Positions 13,001 through 27,300 of a DNA stretch of 64,000 nucleotides are shown one piece after another. Every line of letters starts with the position of its first letter. Position 1 is the stretch's first letter. Both the position numbers and the translations under genes were made by a program. The notes under the pieces were generated by a model. It made no database searches and was not told where the DNA came from. It was given only the letters and a program-made list of their open reading frames with translations. The DNA lies in contig VWZL01000811.1 of assembly GCA_013396915.1 (NCBI GenBank), forward strand, positions 141,835 to 205,834. Direction: 5' to 3'. Origin of the DNA: Stercorarius parasiticus (lineage: Eukaryota > Chordata > Aves > Charadriiformes > Stercorariidae).

Positions 13001-14189
13001 GATGATAATTCCTGTTCTCATTTTTATTTAATTCCCCTCAATGTGGTGCACCCCTGATTATGCACCACCACAAACTCTCTGCAGTCTTATTCTTCTTTTA
13101 AGACCCCTACAAAACTGTGCTCCTGTCCATATTTGATTTTTAACTTATGTCCCTTTTCCCACTTTGTTTATTCAGTATTTCGATAAGGGTATCCCAATTT
13201 GGTTTTTTTCTTCCTACTTTGTATCTTTTCCAGGCAGCAATTTCATGTGTAGTTCCACTATGTGAAGGGGAGAAAAATCCACAAAATAATTCTAGGTGTC
13301 CATCTCTCACTGTAAGTCTTGATTAGTAAGCAGCTACCACTAAAAAAGATCTAATTGTTCATTAAACTGATTTTAGATGCAACACAGATACTAGTCACAT
13401 CTTTTTCATATTTATTACAAATAAAGCATTGTCATACAATAATAGGTAGGCCTGCAAAACATGAAACTGACAAAACAACAGCACCTCACAAAACAGGTGT
13501 TATTCAAAATGGATAAGAAGAGAAATGCTGAATATCGGAATCTTACATGTGATATTATTGACTCACACCAGCAAGAAGTATGCTAACTAGCATGCTACTA
13601 CATAAATATGTAGCTAACTGAAGACCATGGTGTCTGGAAAGTGTCTCATTGAACATATCCACATTGGTGTCTGAAGAACCCCGACAGAAGGCTGGAGAAC
13701 TGTGCAGGTATGTACAGAAAACAGAAGCACAGACTTGTACAGTCCAAGCCTAAAACGGTTCCTGGCAGAGGGCTTTGGGTGTCCCAGATGTTCATGGAAT
13801 GGAGAAGACAAAAAAGAAATGGCTAAAGGGTATACAGGCTATCAAACTCTATTACTCAAGGCTACTAAAGAAAGCAAAGCAGACAAGGAACGGGAGCAAA
13901 CACAGACCTGAATGAGAACAAGGGAGACAAATGGAAAGAGGTGCACATGGGGAAAGCTTATTCTTAATACAAGATTTGTTCAGAACTGACCATGACTACT
14001 GAGGACTAAGATCTTGACCTCAAAATAGTTAGTTCATCAAAATTGAGCTCAGTTCTCAGAAGCAGTAAGGAAAGCAAATCCAGACAGTATTGGGTATTTC
14101 TAGGAAAGGAATAAAGAGTAAAACTTAAAGCATTATTATGCTACTGTGTAAATCTATGGCCTGCTCTCACACATTGAACATTCCATGGT
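13001..14189. other. AT-rich non-coding DNA
   Basis: No gene recognised. A 69-codon frame at 13702-13911 (+) has no domain or signal that supports it. Confidence 0.45.
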
Positions 14190-14560
14190 GCTGAGGTCCT
14201 CTTGTCTCAAAAAGGGTACAGAAGAGTTGGAAGAGTTTCAGAGAAGAGCAGTGAGGATAATTAAAGTTATCAACCAGGTTTTGTACAGCTGCTAGGATTT
14301 TTCGATCTGGGAAGGAGGTTAATGACAGTAAAGGTCTATGGAATCATGAGAGTCTTAGAGAGGATAGACAAACCTCTCTGTAAAAGAAATGGCACTATGG
14401 AGGGAAAACAGCAAAAAGCAATTTCAAAACAAAGCTAAAATAACGCCAGGTTTTCTCAAACAATGTGTAGTTAGCCTGTGGGCAGAGTTCACATGGGCTA
14501 CATGGGACATAAGGCAAGTTCATGGAGAAAAGTCCATTCAGGTCTAAGTAATTCATAGAA
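14190..14560 (+). mobile_element. very old CR1 remnant (3' part of ORF2)
   Basis: This is a strongly diverged CR1 piece in sense orientation. The order of short matching blocks fits the C-terminal region of a CR1 ORF2. They are 'tctcaaaaagggtacagaagagttggaag', then 'agaagagcagtgaggataattaa', then 'ggtctatggaatcatgag', then 'caatgtgtagttagcctgtgg', and finally 'aagttcatggagaaaagtccatt'. The style (ataaaatcatgag, taagttcatggag) is that of old amniote CR1 subfamilies rather than the young avian ones elsewhere in the window. No open frame survives. Boundaries are approximate. Confidence 0.65.
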
Positions 14561-15894
14561 ATCCTATGTGGGTAAGGAAGTCCCTGAGCTCAAAATGGCT
14601 GGAGGCTAGGTAAATACCCAGCATAAAGTAGTACTATAAAGAAGTACGCCAGATGACTTCTTACACTTTTACTTCAACATCTCCTTTTTGCTGCCATCAG
14701 AGCCAAGATACAGTGTTACATAAATCTGTCATCTGCTCCACTATGCATTTTTCACTTGCATGTGTTCTCGCTCAGACATTAAATGTATCACAGCTTATTT
14801 CTGAACACCTACTTCTTCAATTTACATTTGCAGTGATGGTGTCAGCTAGAAAATATCACTAGTGTCTGTACTCCTTGTACATTGCATGACCAGACAAGAA
14901 CAACATAACCAGAACTCAGCCTGAATGTCAATTGCCAGCACGGGACAATGTATGTGCCAGAGGTGCCACATGTCAGATCCCCAGGAATACCCCTCTTTTA
15001 TGGACCACACAGTCAATTAGAATGCAGATGTTGTAGAGGTACTATTTAGTACCTTATTTAAACTGCTCACCCACAAAAAAAGGATTTCTTAACTTTTCAG
15101 TGCAATAAAGAAAGCTATTTCAATTTAAGGAAAATCTCAACTGCAAAAGAGAAACCATATTTAAAGTCCATGTTTCGTATTTCTCATGTACAAAATAGAT
15201 TCTGTTCCTTTGGCTTACTACAGAAAACTGCAGCAAGAAAACAAGCAGTACAGAAAATAATTTTCCAAACTGAATATAAATAATTATTGCTTCTGTTGTC
15301 AATTCCCTTCTCCTAAAAATATGAGGAAAATTTGCTAACTGACAAATTTCAGTGTATGTAACCCCACTGTTTCGTTTTAGGCACCAATGACCAACAAAAT
15401 ACATAAGCAGACACCCAATGTTATTGAGAAAGTAATGCCCTTTTACACATTTGGAAAATAAATTGCCCAACTGATCACAATGCCAGCTCACCGGGCATAC
15501 ACCATTCATCATAAAAGAGTGGAATTTTTCCCTCTGAAATAGTTATGAGTTCACAGATCATTCATTACTTAAGAGGTAATTACAATAAACAGATTTCAAA
15601 ATGCATATGGCCACAAGCAGACATCAAAACAATACATTAATCTTCATCAAGAAGCCAGGCGCAAGGAGGCAGTTATCATAATTGATACCAGGGAGACAAA
15701 CCAAAGCCTCAGCCTCACACAGGAAGAGAATAACAAAGTCAGGTATTTTCAACTAGACTGGGCTTGATTAGTTTAGAGCAGTTAGGGGCTGGCTGATGCA
15801 ATGCCATGCAATGTTAATAACTGTCTTTCAGTTCTTGCAGAGCACATATGAGATCTTAAAAGAGAAATTGCACAAATAGTTACTATTATTTATT
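14561..15894. other. AT-rich non-coding DNA
   Basis: No gene recognised. The 130-codon minus-strand frame at 15120-15512 is one of the longer frames outside mobile elements, but it shows no recognisable motif, no signal peptide and no splice context. Confidence 0.4.
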
Positions 15895-16506
15895 AGAAAA
15901 GGATAAAAAGGAGTGCCAGAGAATTATAGACCCATCAGCTTAACTTCAATTCCTGGAAAAATAATGGAAAAAAGAGTTTTTAAGCATTTGCAATAAAGCA
16001 GCGAGATGAGTAATAACCAGCATAGAAGCCAACATTGAAGTGTCTTACATGGATTAGAACTGAACGTAAGTCAACAATCTCAAGCTACTGCAAACAAGTT
16101 AAACATCATACTAGGACACAAAAACAGGAGTAATCCTTCTAGTCTACTCAACACTAGTAAGGCCCTGGAGTGCTTTCTCCAGTTTTTTTGCATTCCATTT
16201 CAAGATGGATGTGGGTCAAACTGAAATACTACAACTAGTTCTGTGAGGATGGTCTACAAAACATGACCATGACCAACAAAAAGAAAAAATGAATGACAAC
16301 TATGCCTACTTAGTCTGAAGGAGATTAGGCACGAACTGAGAGATAGTATTCTTTAAACATGCAGATCTCAGTGAATGAAATTTTCCAGGGTGGCAGGTTA
16401 GGCAAGCATATATTGCATATAATACTGCACAGATGCAGCTAATGCTTCTTCTCCCAGGGTGAAACAGGACCTCTTAAGACCTTTTCCAGTCTCATGATTC
16501 TATGAA
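15895..16506 (+). mobile_element. very old CR1 remnant, internally deleted
   Basis: A sense CR1 relic. It starts with 'gagaattatagacccatcagcttaac', which encodes ENYRPISLTS, a signature of the N-terminal part of the CR1-clade reverse transcriptase. The middle of the RT is missing. Later blocks match the C-terminal region: 'ctactcaacactagtaaggcc', 'catttcaagatggatgtgg' and 'ttagtctgaaggagattaggc'. The 3' end 'ccttttccagtctcatgattctatga' is a clear CR1 tail. So an RT N-terminus is joined to a C-terminus with the catalytic centre deleted. The high divergence indicates an old insertion. Confidence 0.72.
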
Positions 16507-18247
16507 GAAAACAACCATCCTTTTACCATTGTATGCAAAATCCCAAAGCTTAGAAATAAATCCTTCAACACTAACAATTGCATATAGCTACAATTAGGGA
16601 AACTGCAGATTTTTGTTCAGCCATTCCTTCCACTCATCAATAATCCTGTTTCTGGCACTGAAACTATTTCCAGATTTAAACAGCAATATGCAATCTTTGC
16701 TTCCTGCGGCTGTAACCTTTGACTCAGGATCTAACATTCTTCCAATAACATAAAACTCTGAAACTCCCTCTCTTCAGCCTAATAATACCCTCTAATATTC
16801 TGTTCTTTTCTTCATAAAACTTTGTTGACCTTCTGTCAATTACTAACCTCTACAGCTCCCAAACAAAGGGGCCACTGTACCCTTTGATTCAGCTGCCAAT
16901 CTGATTACTTTGGCTGGGGGAGGCAGGCTGCTTGGGTTGCTGAATCAGGGCCTTTCATTGAAATTTCTCTTTTCCAACATCTGCAGCCCCTGGCAACCAA
17001 TTGCAAAGTGGGCTTGGCAGACCTGTAAAGGGTGGTGAATAGGCTACAAAAGATGCAGTTTGTAGCATAAAATCAGTGCACCCCTTTCATAGTGATGGCC
17101 GATTAGAACCTCCACAGCACACATTGCTTAACTGCTGCAGCTTCACATAAAAATAGCGGAAGGTGGGGGAAATAACCTGCACTTTTTGTTGCATTTGCTC
17201 TACTCAGACAACTGTGAAGTCTGAAAAACAGGTTTTTCTCACCTTGCTATCAACTTCCAAAGCATACTAATTCACAGGACAGTATGTTAACCAGTTAATT
17301 TAAATTTATTCTTTAGCCATCCAAAATTCTTTAAAATTACTTTCAGCTAAATTCATAGTAATAAAAAGCTGTCACTATGAGACCATTAGAAAGGGAGTAA
17401 GCTTTTCTAAGCCTGCTCTGTTATAACATCAAAATAACATTAAATAGTATATTTAAAGTAAAACTAACACCAGCCTGCAAGTCACAGAACCTTCAGAAAG
17501 CTGGTAGAACACAGAGACAAGAAACATTTTACAAGAGCCAGGGTTGAGTTATACAGAATAAATTGCCACAATTTATAGGCATTCCATATTGAAGCAAATC
17601 TCTTGTTCCACTAGTGTGAGTTGTCCCGTCTTTATAGTTGTATTTCTTTTTCTATTTTACCTAATAGGTAGGCTTGAAACAGTTTCATTTCAGTAGGTAT
17701 CAGGAAAAATATTATGTTGCAAAATGTGGGAACTACACTAGGGGACAAAGGCAGATCTGAAGTTTATGATCTGTGGCAATGAAAAGGGCTTAATTATTTG
17801 TTTTGGACAGAAAATTTATTATTGACTTAAAATAAACATAAATGTTAAACCATCTTCATTATGCACAGTGAGACCTCATTCCTCAAAATCATCTTAACAG
17901 AGATTCAAAATCCTATAGTTTTACATCCTTTTATCAGTTAAACGCATAAAGAGGGAATCTGCATATTGCACTAATCTCACTTACTTTTGAATGTTTGTGT
18001 TCACAGTCTGATCCAAGATAGACTAGTTGTATGTTTTGGAAAACTAGTAGTCAAGTGCATGAAGAAAAAGTTGCTTTACAAATTTCACAATGTTTCCAGC
18101 AGGAACTTCCGTATTTAATAAAACAATCCTTATTAATCTACTATCAAACCACTCTAAAACACAGCCAAAGGAATCAGCTGGCCATCAGCACAAAACTTCA
18201 GAGAAGGAATGATTCTTGATTTCCACACAGAGCTGCAACAAACCTCC

Positions 18248-18279
18248 AAAAGTATACTGAAGAAAAAAGTATACTGAAG
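18248..18279 (+). repeat. short direct repeat (15-mer x2)
   Basis: The 15-mer aaaagtatactgaag occurs at 18248-18262 and again at 18265-18279. Confidence 0.9.
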
Positions 18280-21267
18280 TTGCAGTTTATCTTCTACAGT
18301 CATCAGCCAGGCGCCTCACCAAGTGCTATGAAGTCAGTGTGAAAAGAACAAAATCAGATAAGTCATTTAAATTATTATTACCAGGGATTCAAACACAGAC
18401 TTCAATGAATACATTGATTTATTTTAATGCCTCATACTGTTAATGTATATTTTACATTAACCACACAGCTGCATTTTCAATTGCACTGTCAATCTTTACT
18501 CTTTCATTATACAATTCTCATCACTGAGCTTAGCTATTAAATAACTTAGATTCTTCCTCCTGAAGCTCGCATTTAACACTTAAAATGAGAGTGCAGGAAT
18601 GTTAGTGAGACAAACCAAAGATAAAGATTTATTCAGATTTCATTCCCAGAGGAACCTTCATTAACAGTTGTTGCAACGTTACAGTAAAACAAACAGAACC
18701 CATGGAAAAGAAGATACTCATATTAAGTCATCATTTTCAGTGCATAATGAAGTTCTTGATAAGCTTTGGATTACAAATGATTCCATTAATTTACAGCTAA
18801 AACACTCTTTTGATAAAGCTACAATGAACTCCAGCTCCTCTTATTTTACAACACAAAGTGGGGATCATTGAACAGGAACCCGGCCTGTACAAAGAAATAT
18901 CCAAACCCTATTTTCAATTCTTAGGACTTCCTGCAAAGTCCTGGCCAACTCATCTTAGGCCAGACTGCTAAAAGTATTTGATGCCAAAAGATGTAGACAT
19001 ATGTCTGCCAGGATTTTCAAAAGCATATGGACACCCAAATTTCATGTCTGCAGTAAATATCCCTTAATCTTCTGTACCTCAGTTGCCCAGGGGCTGAGAG
19101 AGGGAAAGGTTAGCTCCCTGATGTTGTTCACAGTGCAGTTGCATGAGTGTTTGAGTCAGCACAAGGAAGGGAGCAGCATGGAAGCAAGAAGCTGGGGCAG
19201 AGAAAAGGCAGGAGGGAGTTTTTTGATGACTGTGGTGATCCAAGCCACTTTGAACTGATCATGGAATTCCAGATTTAAACCCTATTCCTGCACACTGCAG
19301 CAGTGAAACCTTGCAGACACTGCAGAGTGCTAGCTTTGCTCCTAGTAAAGAAAGGCAAAAATTAAAGCGCTATATGGAAACAAATTAAGATGTAATTATG
19401 CCAGTAAAACTGTTCTGGGTGTTTAATAAATAAGAATGAACTCTATGGTATTGACAGCATAAAATAATTGAGGGTTTTTAAACCACAAATGCATTACAAT
19501 GTCATTTCTAATTTAGCAACAGTAGGACTAAGTCTACTAGCTATCACAAACACAGTTTTTCTGTACAACTATATGTTGAGCAGTCCAAGTCAATATACTG
19601 AATATAAAAGCATGTAAAAGCCTTGAACCATGGAAAAAGCACGATTCATTCTGGATTTCATAACAAACAGCCTTTGTAGGCATTATGCTAAAAAAAAAGG
19701 TAAAAAAATAGAGCAATTGTGGGTACATTCCAAAGCTCTTCACCAACTCAGCAGTAAAATCACAGTTTAAATACAACCAATAGAGGCTCTGAACACACCT
19801 GCAGTAGCTCAAAGAACACCAAGCAACATAATAATTATCCATGGCATTATTACGTGATTGATTATTTTACTGCTTCTGGCTGTGAAAACAAAATAGTCTC
19901 AACCAAAAGGTTGAATATAATCATGATTTATGAGTATAACACTCCATCAACTGGGATAAACAATGATTTTCACAGTGCTTTTTTTTTCTGAAAAATAATT
20001 TAGAATCCAAAAATGCCAGTCCAGTTTGCAGCCTTAGGCTGAAATCTTTAAGACTCCAATTCAGAAAACCCTGCTAGTCAGACAGACACTTGAAATTCAG
20101 CTTATTTCTAACCACACTCTTAAATGCTTTCCTATATTTGAAAGAAAAAATGCCATTAATCTCCTTCGGTCTAGGTGGTAATATAAAAACCGCACAGACC
20201 ACAACTGAGTGTAATAGAATATAGTAGAAGCTATACTAGCTATCCTAATGGTTATTCTTATTGGGTTGAAGCTACAGGCAGTGGAACAACTGTAAGTGTA
20301 AAAAAACCTTCCTACAGTTTGTTTAGTTTTCACTCTCTAATTGTATTTCAAAAGCGGGAATTGCAGTCTTGGGAAGTAGGGCAGTTACAGCCATCCATAC
20401 TGCTCTCTGGAAAACAGTGAGAGTAAACAGCACATTCAGACTAATCAGAGCATTTTTTGAATGATAAAAGTACTTATGGGTAAGTATTATAACTATCTTC
20501 CTGACAGAAAGCTTACAGTGGAAACCAACAAATAATTAATTCTCAACCCTGGTGCCTGATCCTACACACTATTTTGAGAAAACTGGGCACCCAGGCAGGA
20601 AGCCTGGTTTATCAATATTCTAAGAAACAAAGGCTGGCAAGTGATCTAATGATGTGGCAATATTCATCCTTAAATAAAATCATTAAATAGAAGCTCATGT
20701 TCTTTCCTACCACCAAGCACCGCAATTTTTCAAATGACTCAAGTAGATAGAAAAGTATGCCTCTGGCTATCTAGAGCTCTACCTACCCACTTTGGATTTG
20801 CCTCCACTAAGTCACATTAGAACATGATTTTACAAAGTTACGCCACTAACATACATAACACCAGATACTGTGTTCAAAGAGAACACAGTATTTAGTCATT
20901 AGGCAAAATTATTTCTTTCTATAGGTTTCGCTCATGACCAGTTGGCATAAAGTTAAATATACCAGATTCAGTTCTTAGGGAGGGCAAATTTCTTTTTAAC
21001 ACAAAGTATCTTGGTTTCTAGATCAAGCACTTAAAATTCTTGATTTTCTACTGAAAGTCCTCGTTATAGTAAGTAATTAGTTACGGTCCATATACACAAA
21101 AAAAGAGTAATTCATCTCCCTCTCTAGCAGTTCACCTTGTACTGATGGCCATGGAGCAAGTATGGAGAGAGCAAGTCAGCGTGCGGGCGATGTGGCCAGG
21201 CAAGTCAGAAGTGAGCACCCCTAACACTTGTGACCAGATCAAATATTGGTGGTCATTAAACATCATT

Positions 21268-21302
21268 GTGTGTGTGCGCATTTGTGCATTGCCTGTGTGT
21301 GT
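21268..21302 (+). repeat. interrupted GT microsatellite
   Basis: tgtgtgtgcgcatttgtgcattgcctgtgtgtgt: two short GT runs separated by a degenerate segment. Confidence 0.6.
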
Positions 21303-24300
21303 AGAAAATGGAGGACAAAGATGAGAAAAGATGCCAGATATAAAGGAAACTAACATCTGGTCTATATTTTAGCCATTGAAAAATGCAAACCAGTTATTCT
21401 AACTGGAAGTTTTAAAGATAAGTTATTGATTTGTTTTGGTAGGTGTTTCTACATTTTCAGTTACTTATATTGTATTATTTATTAAAATAACATTTATAAT
21501 AAAGTTTAAATAATATTTGTATTTATTAATTTCAGATTACATGTCTAAATCACACAGTATTTCTGCTAATGAGCTGCTTGTCCAGTCTAGATAGGAAAAA
21601 TCTTTTTCTTCCTACTAGAGAATTTGTTTGACTTCTTGGATTATAACTGAATGCATACAGTGAAGTCATAATGGTTGTCTTCTCTGAAATAAACTCCCAT
21701 TTCTGCTTCTCCTGTTGTTTAAACAACTTTCACTGCTACAGGGAAAAAAAAAGCACAGATGCGTAAGTGGACTTTGATACAGTTGGTCTTTGTTTTTTGT
21801 CTTTAATTAACAGAGCCAAGCAACACTTTTCTGCATGAAAAGAGATGGGATGTTATTTGCTTATACTCTTCTAAAAAACAGTAATAAAAAAGAGTACAGC
21901 CCAGAGGTGGAAAACAGAGTGAGCAGAGTGCTTCCAGATGTGGATACATGCCGTTTTCGGTGGGTGGACAGTGAAAGAACTAAATGAAAACCTGGTCACA
22001 GTCCCACTGACATTAGCTAACACGGCCGTTTCCAAATGACATAGTGATGCATAGGAGACCCTTTTTGCCATATTTGCCTGCATGCAAAGCAAGGAGGGGC
22101 TTCCCTCACCCAGCAGTGCAGAGGACAGCCGGGCATGCACTCACTAGCAGGCGGGCTCAAAGCTCTTGGCAGTTTCCACCGAACTGCTACATATTTCCCC
22201 AAGCCAGGCAGGGATTTCCTGAGCTGCCATAATCATTCCTCATTATCCAGTTTAATGATTATAACTGATGCTAATCACAAGATCAGCCTTAACTATTTTA
22301 TTACAATTTTGTTTCAGTAGCAAGATTCAAGGCTGCCACAGTGCCATTTTAATGAGTCTTGAAAGCAACATTTGTGTAAAGTGCACTTTCAACGTTGCAT
22401 TTTACCATCTAAGAGCTTTGAATCTTCAATGTATAAACTCTTGTTTTGCAAACCACAAACTTCCCCACCTTTTTGTTACTGTCGTGGCAGGACTGACTTA
22501 AGTCAGTTTTGCTTCTACACCATAAAAGATACTGTAGCTGTAAAACACCTGTTTTCATGACACGTAAGTGAGAAACAGCACACACAACCTAATTTTAGAT
22601 TGCAAGGTTAACTCATGGCACTGAGCCATGGCCTCAGATTCTTACTTATATATTTAACAAATCTTGTCAGAAAGTCACATACAACCACAGCTGAGATTTC
22701 ATAGACGTGTTTTCAGAAAAGCACTCACTTGAAGCAATAGCTTCTTATTTTTAACACATGCAACAAAAAAACCTCACATCTGTAAGTAAACTATTGCAGA
22801 CATAATCATAGATGGGAGTGGAACAAGCTGCATGGAACAGCAGCATTTACTGCTGGAAAATTGCTTGGTTCCACGCCGAAGTGAGAACTGCACAAAAGGC
22901 AACAGCTACTCCAAGCAACTGCCAAACATGCTAGTCTTCATTCCTAACACTTCGGAGCCATAATGCAGATCCCTCAGCTTTGGAATTGAAAGAGATTGTG
23001 TTTTAAGGAAGAAGAATGATCTTCACAATGAGAATTAAAATTGGAACATACTTGTGTTCTGTTTTCTTGCATTTTATTATGTTTCAACATTTCAAAATAT
23101 ACATAGCAGGTATTCTGCTCAGATCCAAATGTTACTTTTATATTTGATACATTCCCTTGCAACCACTGTTTACTTAATCAAAGTGGACAGATGTGGTTTT
23201 CATTATCCTTAAACAAATATTTTCACAGGTATTACTTACTTGACTTATACATTACCATAAAGTTTTGCAAGCAAAAGCCAACCGTGCCAATCTAAATGTT
23301 CTCACATATGAACCTTTTGAAATGAGTGTGAGCAACTGTCAAATAAATTGTTTCAAGTGTATAAGCAGTTGCCTTCCTTCATGGTAGTTATGGACAGCTT
23401 TAAAACTACATTATCTCCAAAGTATAGAAGGACTGCTAACACTAATAAGCAGGAGAAGATGCTAGAACCGGCATAGATCTGTATATAGAGCAATCAAAGC
23501 CGCTGTCATAGCAGAGAATAACATTAAGAAATTAAGTGATTTTAGGTATTTGTAGGAATCTAGGACTTATCAATAATGAAGCTTCAGTGCTGTGTGATGT
23601 ACACGTCTGGTGTACATGGAAGTAACTTATGCATAGTTGACATTTACTGCACAATGGGAAGACAGAAAACTGATGATCTTAATGAACAAGTTTTTAATTG
23701 CAAATGCTCTTGATTATTCTAAGATACTAACTGGGTTTCCTCTGGTATTAAAATAGAAGTAGAATAAAATCTTTCCATCCTTGCTTGCACGTGTAGTCAA
23801 GCCACTTTCCTTGCACTATGTGAATTTCCCAGGTCTGCTGGTACGGAGCCTGTCAGATAATTACCTGAGCTACTGAGCAGGCTGTGATCTGTGGTATTTG
23901 ACACAGTAGCTGATTCAGAGAGGGAATGGCCAGAAATGGAGAAAATGGCAGTTTGAGCTCAGCATGCGCAAATCAGGTGCTTAGTCGTCAAGATCGAAAG
24001 GAGTCAAGCTATATGAGTGACAATGGCCTGCCCAGTCAAACAGAATGGAAGAGGGAAAGTCACAACAGTACAAGACAGTTGTTTGGCAAGATGACTTCAA
24101 AGCAGAGTGCATTTCTTCTCACTTGTCTGACCATTTTGACCATTTTGCTGCGCACACTCGTCAACATAATATGAGGCCAATAGTTTGTTTCCCATCAAAA
24201 GCATAGATTTCCTGTTATGAAATAAGCCCAGTTGCTTGAGTTCAACCTGACAAAGCTCCAGAGTAAGAGAAATGGTTTTCTGATGGCTGCCTGGGGACTC

Positions 24301-27300
24301 AGCCTCATTTATAGTAAATAACATTTACATGACAAAAGACTACTATAAAAATTAGCAACCACAAGCTATCTTTGTGAGCAGTCACAGAGATGCCATCATT
24401 GAAGTGGACAGAGGTACCAAATACCAGGAAAGTTTATTACCTCTGCCACCAATTTCATGGATATAGATCTTTTTCTTCTCTGGTACTATCATTAATTTCT
24501 CAGCACTTACCTTTTTGAAATGTTTGTTATTTATAAAAAAATTCAACTACAGTCAAATTTTTAAATCTTGACAGAGTACCTGCATTAGGTAGCAGTTACT
24601 ATGTTACTAAAGGTTTGGGAGGTTATTTTTCCTGGTATGTATGCATGTTCCCATGCTTTGGGAAAATAGGGAATTCTGTGCAAGGCACCAAGTGAAATGC
24701 TGACTGCAACCTAACCATCAGGTGTTTTTGGAAAAAATGCATCTTTGAAAAGACTGGAGTGCACTGCACTTTCTATCACTAGACATGAAATTAAGAATAC
24801 ACTGGGAAAAAGCTTCTCTGGATCTTCCACTACCTCAACTACTTACTGCCTCTTAGGTTTTCTACAAAGCAGCCAACTTGAAAGAAATGTGGTGATTTAC
24901 AGCTCTATGAATGTAGATAAGATCTGGTCAAAGATCTAAAACAAAACAAAGAACTCTGTTTTACTCTTGGAATGGCTTCTCAAATATTTAAAACTACTAT
25001 GACCTAGAAAGCCAACCAATTGATATATTGCCCTTGTCATTCTTGGCTAGTTTGTTTTTCTCTAGTCTGTCTCTGTATTCTGTCTTGTATATATGAATCT
25101 GAAATACCTAACCTCACTCGTTTGATAAAGTAAGCACTGTACAGATAATAGGTTGTTAAGTGCTCTGCTCAGTTACTTGGCTGTCCATGAGTATCTCCTG
25201 ACTATGCAATATGGCAGAGACATCATTTTTGCTAGCATGACTTTTCAGAAGAAAAATATCATTATAAAAGCCTGCTAAGATGCCTCCTAGGATAATGAAA
25301 GGCATACCTGAAAAATATTCTAAGAATTTTTATTTTGTTTACTTATGAAATTAAGTTATATATTATTTGCATTTTCTCCTACTTGGAAAAAAATGAAAAG
25401 TAAATTACTTCATTCCTTGAAAAATAAAATTCTCTGTATATTTATAAACATAAGTATCTCCAATAAAACTAAAAGTCAGTCAAACTGCTAATGCAGGAAC
25501 TCTCAGTTAGAACAAAAGATAAATTAACTCCATTTTCTCCTTATACTTGCCTCACTGACACAACATATATGAGTCTTCATAACATAGAGAAGCAGTCATA
25601 AACTTGAATATGGAAACATGATGTGTCAATCTAAATATAATAAATGAACACACAAAAAAATTATTGTGCATATAGAGGAAAGAAAACAGGCTGTACTACA
25701 TATACATATTTCTCCCTCCTATTTTTCTCCTTTTCCGCACAAAAAAAGTCTAAAAAAAATCCAAGCCCTCCCTCCAAGACCTGTAAAAGAACCTAAATTT
25801 CACAGCTCATGCAGAAATTGTAAGATAAGTTAAAATTGAGTATCTGGCACCACAATTCTTGCATGCCTAGAATTGCTAACAGGAGTTTGAGAAAAGAACA
25901 ATAACAGATTAGGCCCTCAGTTGGCATAAATCCCCTTCCAGGAAAAAGTTTTACAAAATGGCAAAAGTAAAAATAAATTATAATGATGAAGTAGGAGATT
26001 CATAGAATGTAAAAGTCAGCTTTGAGGAACACATATCCTTGTTACAGCACGGCAACTCAACTTTTAGTAGTCATAGAAGGACTGAATTCCTTTACCATAA
26101 TCCCCCTTCTACCCATCACTTTCCATGAGACAAAGGCTACCGCAAACTTTCAGTCACTTGTTTTGGCTGGACTTTGTGAAGCTACTTCATAAACAAAAGA
26201 GGCAGCATACATACTGTATTATATTACTGTAACAAGGCCTTATTGACCTGAGTCATAAAATGGTGGACCTATAGTTTATGATAAAATTTGACTTTAGCAA
26301 CAGCTCCTTGCTGCTTTAGCTACTGCAAAAGGCTATATCACAATCTGATTTATTGCATTCTGATTTCTATACTTTTCATTTATTTTTAAAAAAAGAATTA
26401 TAACAATGCTATTAATAGAGGTCCAGTAAACTAATAACAAGCAAGTCAACAACTTTCATGTTTTTCTTTTCAAGTACTGAATCTAACACTCAACACCAAT
26501 CTCAAAGTGCTAGCATATCAACTACAACTATTATATCAGCTAGGTTAGTATAAGATCCAATTATGTCAGTTCACTGCGAAAGTGTGCCTTCCCACATTCC
26601 AGTGACTAAGCATTCAAAAGAAGCTGCTTAGGTGCAGTCGTGCTTAAGAGAGAATAATAAAGTAGGACAAAGCCTTTATGTTAAGGTGATATTTTCCTCC
26701 ACAGACTTTCTAGCTAAGGTTTGTAAGAGACAGAGCCCAGGGAGACTAAGCACAGGTTGTCAAACAGCAGTGGGAACAAAGGCTGTAATTACTATTCATC
26801 CCACTTCAGTCAACTATAATATAAAAAAGGATGATCAAAATTTAGGCTTGCTTGGAGGACATCTGGAGACTAAATTATAATTCAGTACCAACAGGAATGA
26901 AATTATTAAATTCAGCATTACGCCAGCCTTCTTTGTAGTACTAGATGCTGCAATTTTCTGAGAGTTTTTGATATTTTAGTTGTGGGAAATCTTTTCAAGA
27001 GTAAACTTTATGCATAACTGATTTGAAGATGATTACAAGACTCAAGGATAGAAACAAATAAGCTCGTGTCAAAAAATCATGTATTAATTCTTTGCCATAC
27101 CCTGTGTAATGGGCCTACAGAAGCATGCCTTTAGGATGGGAGTGTTTTGTTAGTTGTAAACGTGAGAAGCCCTTGAAGTTCAAAGTCGTTTAAAAAATCC
27201 ACACCTACACAGAAAAGGATTTAGTAGGAAAAAAAGGTTTTTTCCGATTTCAGTTTTCAAAAATAAGACAATTTAAGAAATGTACTTGTGTTCATATTAT

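Noticed and set aside
23926..24174. 82-codon ORF ending in a hydrophobic segment that could look like a membrane anchor
   Set aside because: The hydrophobic part comes from a local 'tgaccattttgaccattttg' repeat. No promoter, splice or poly(A) support.
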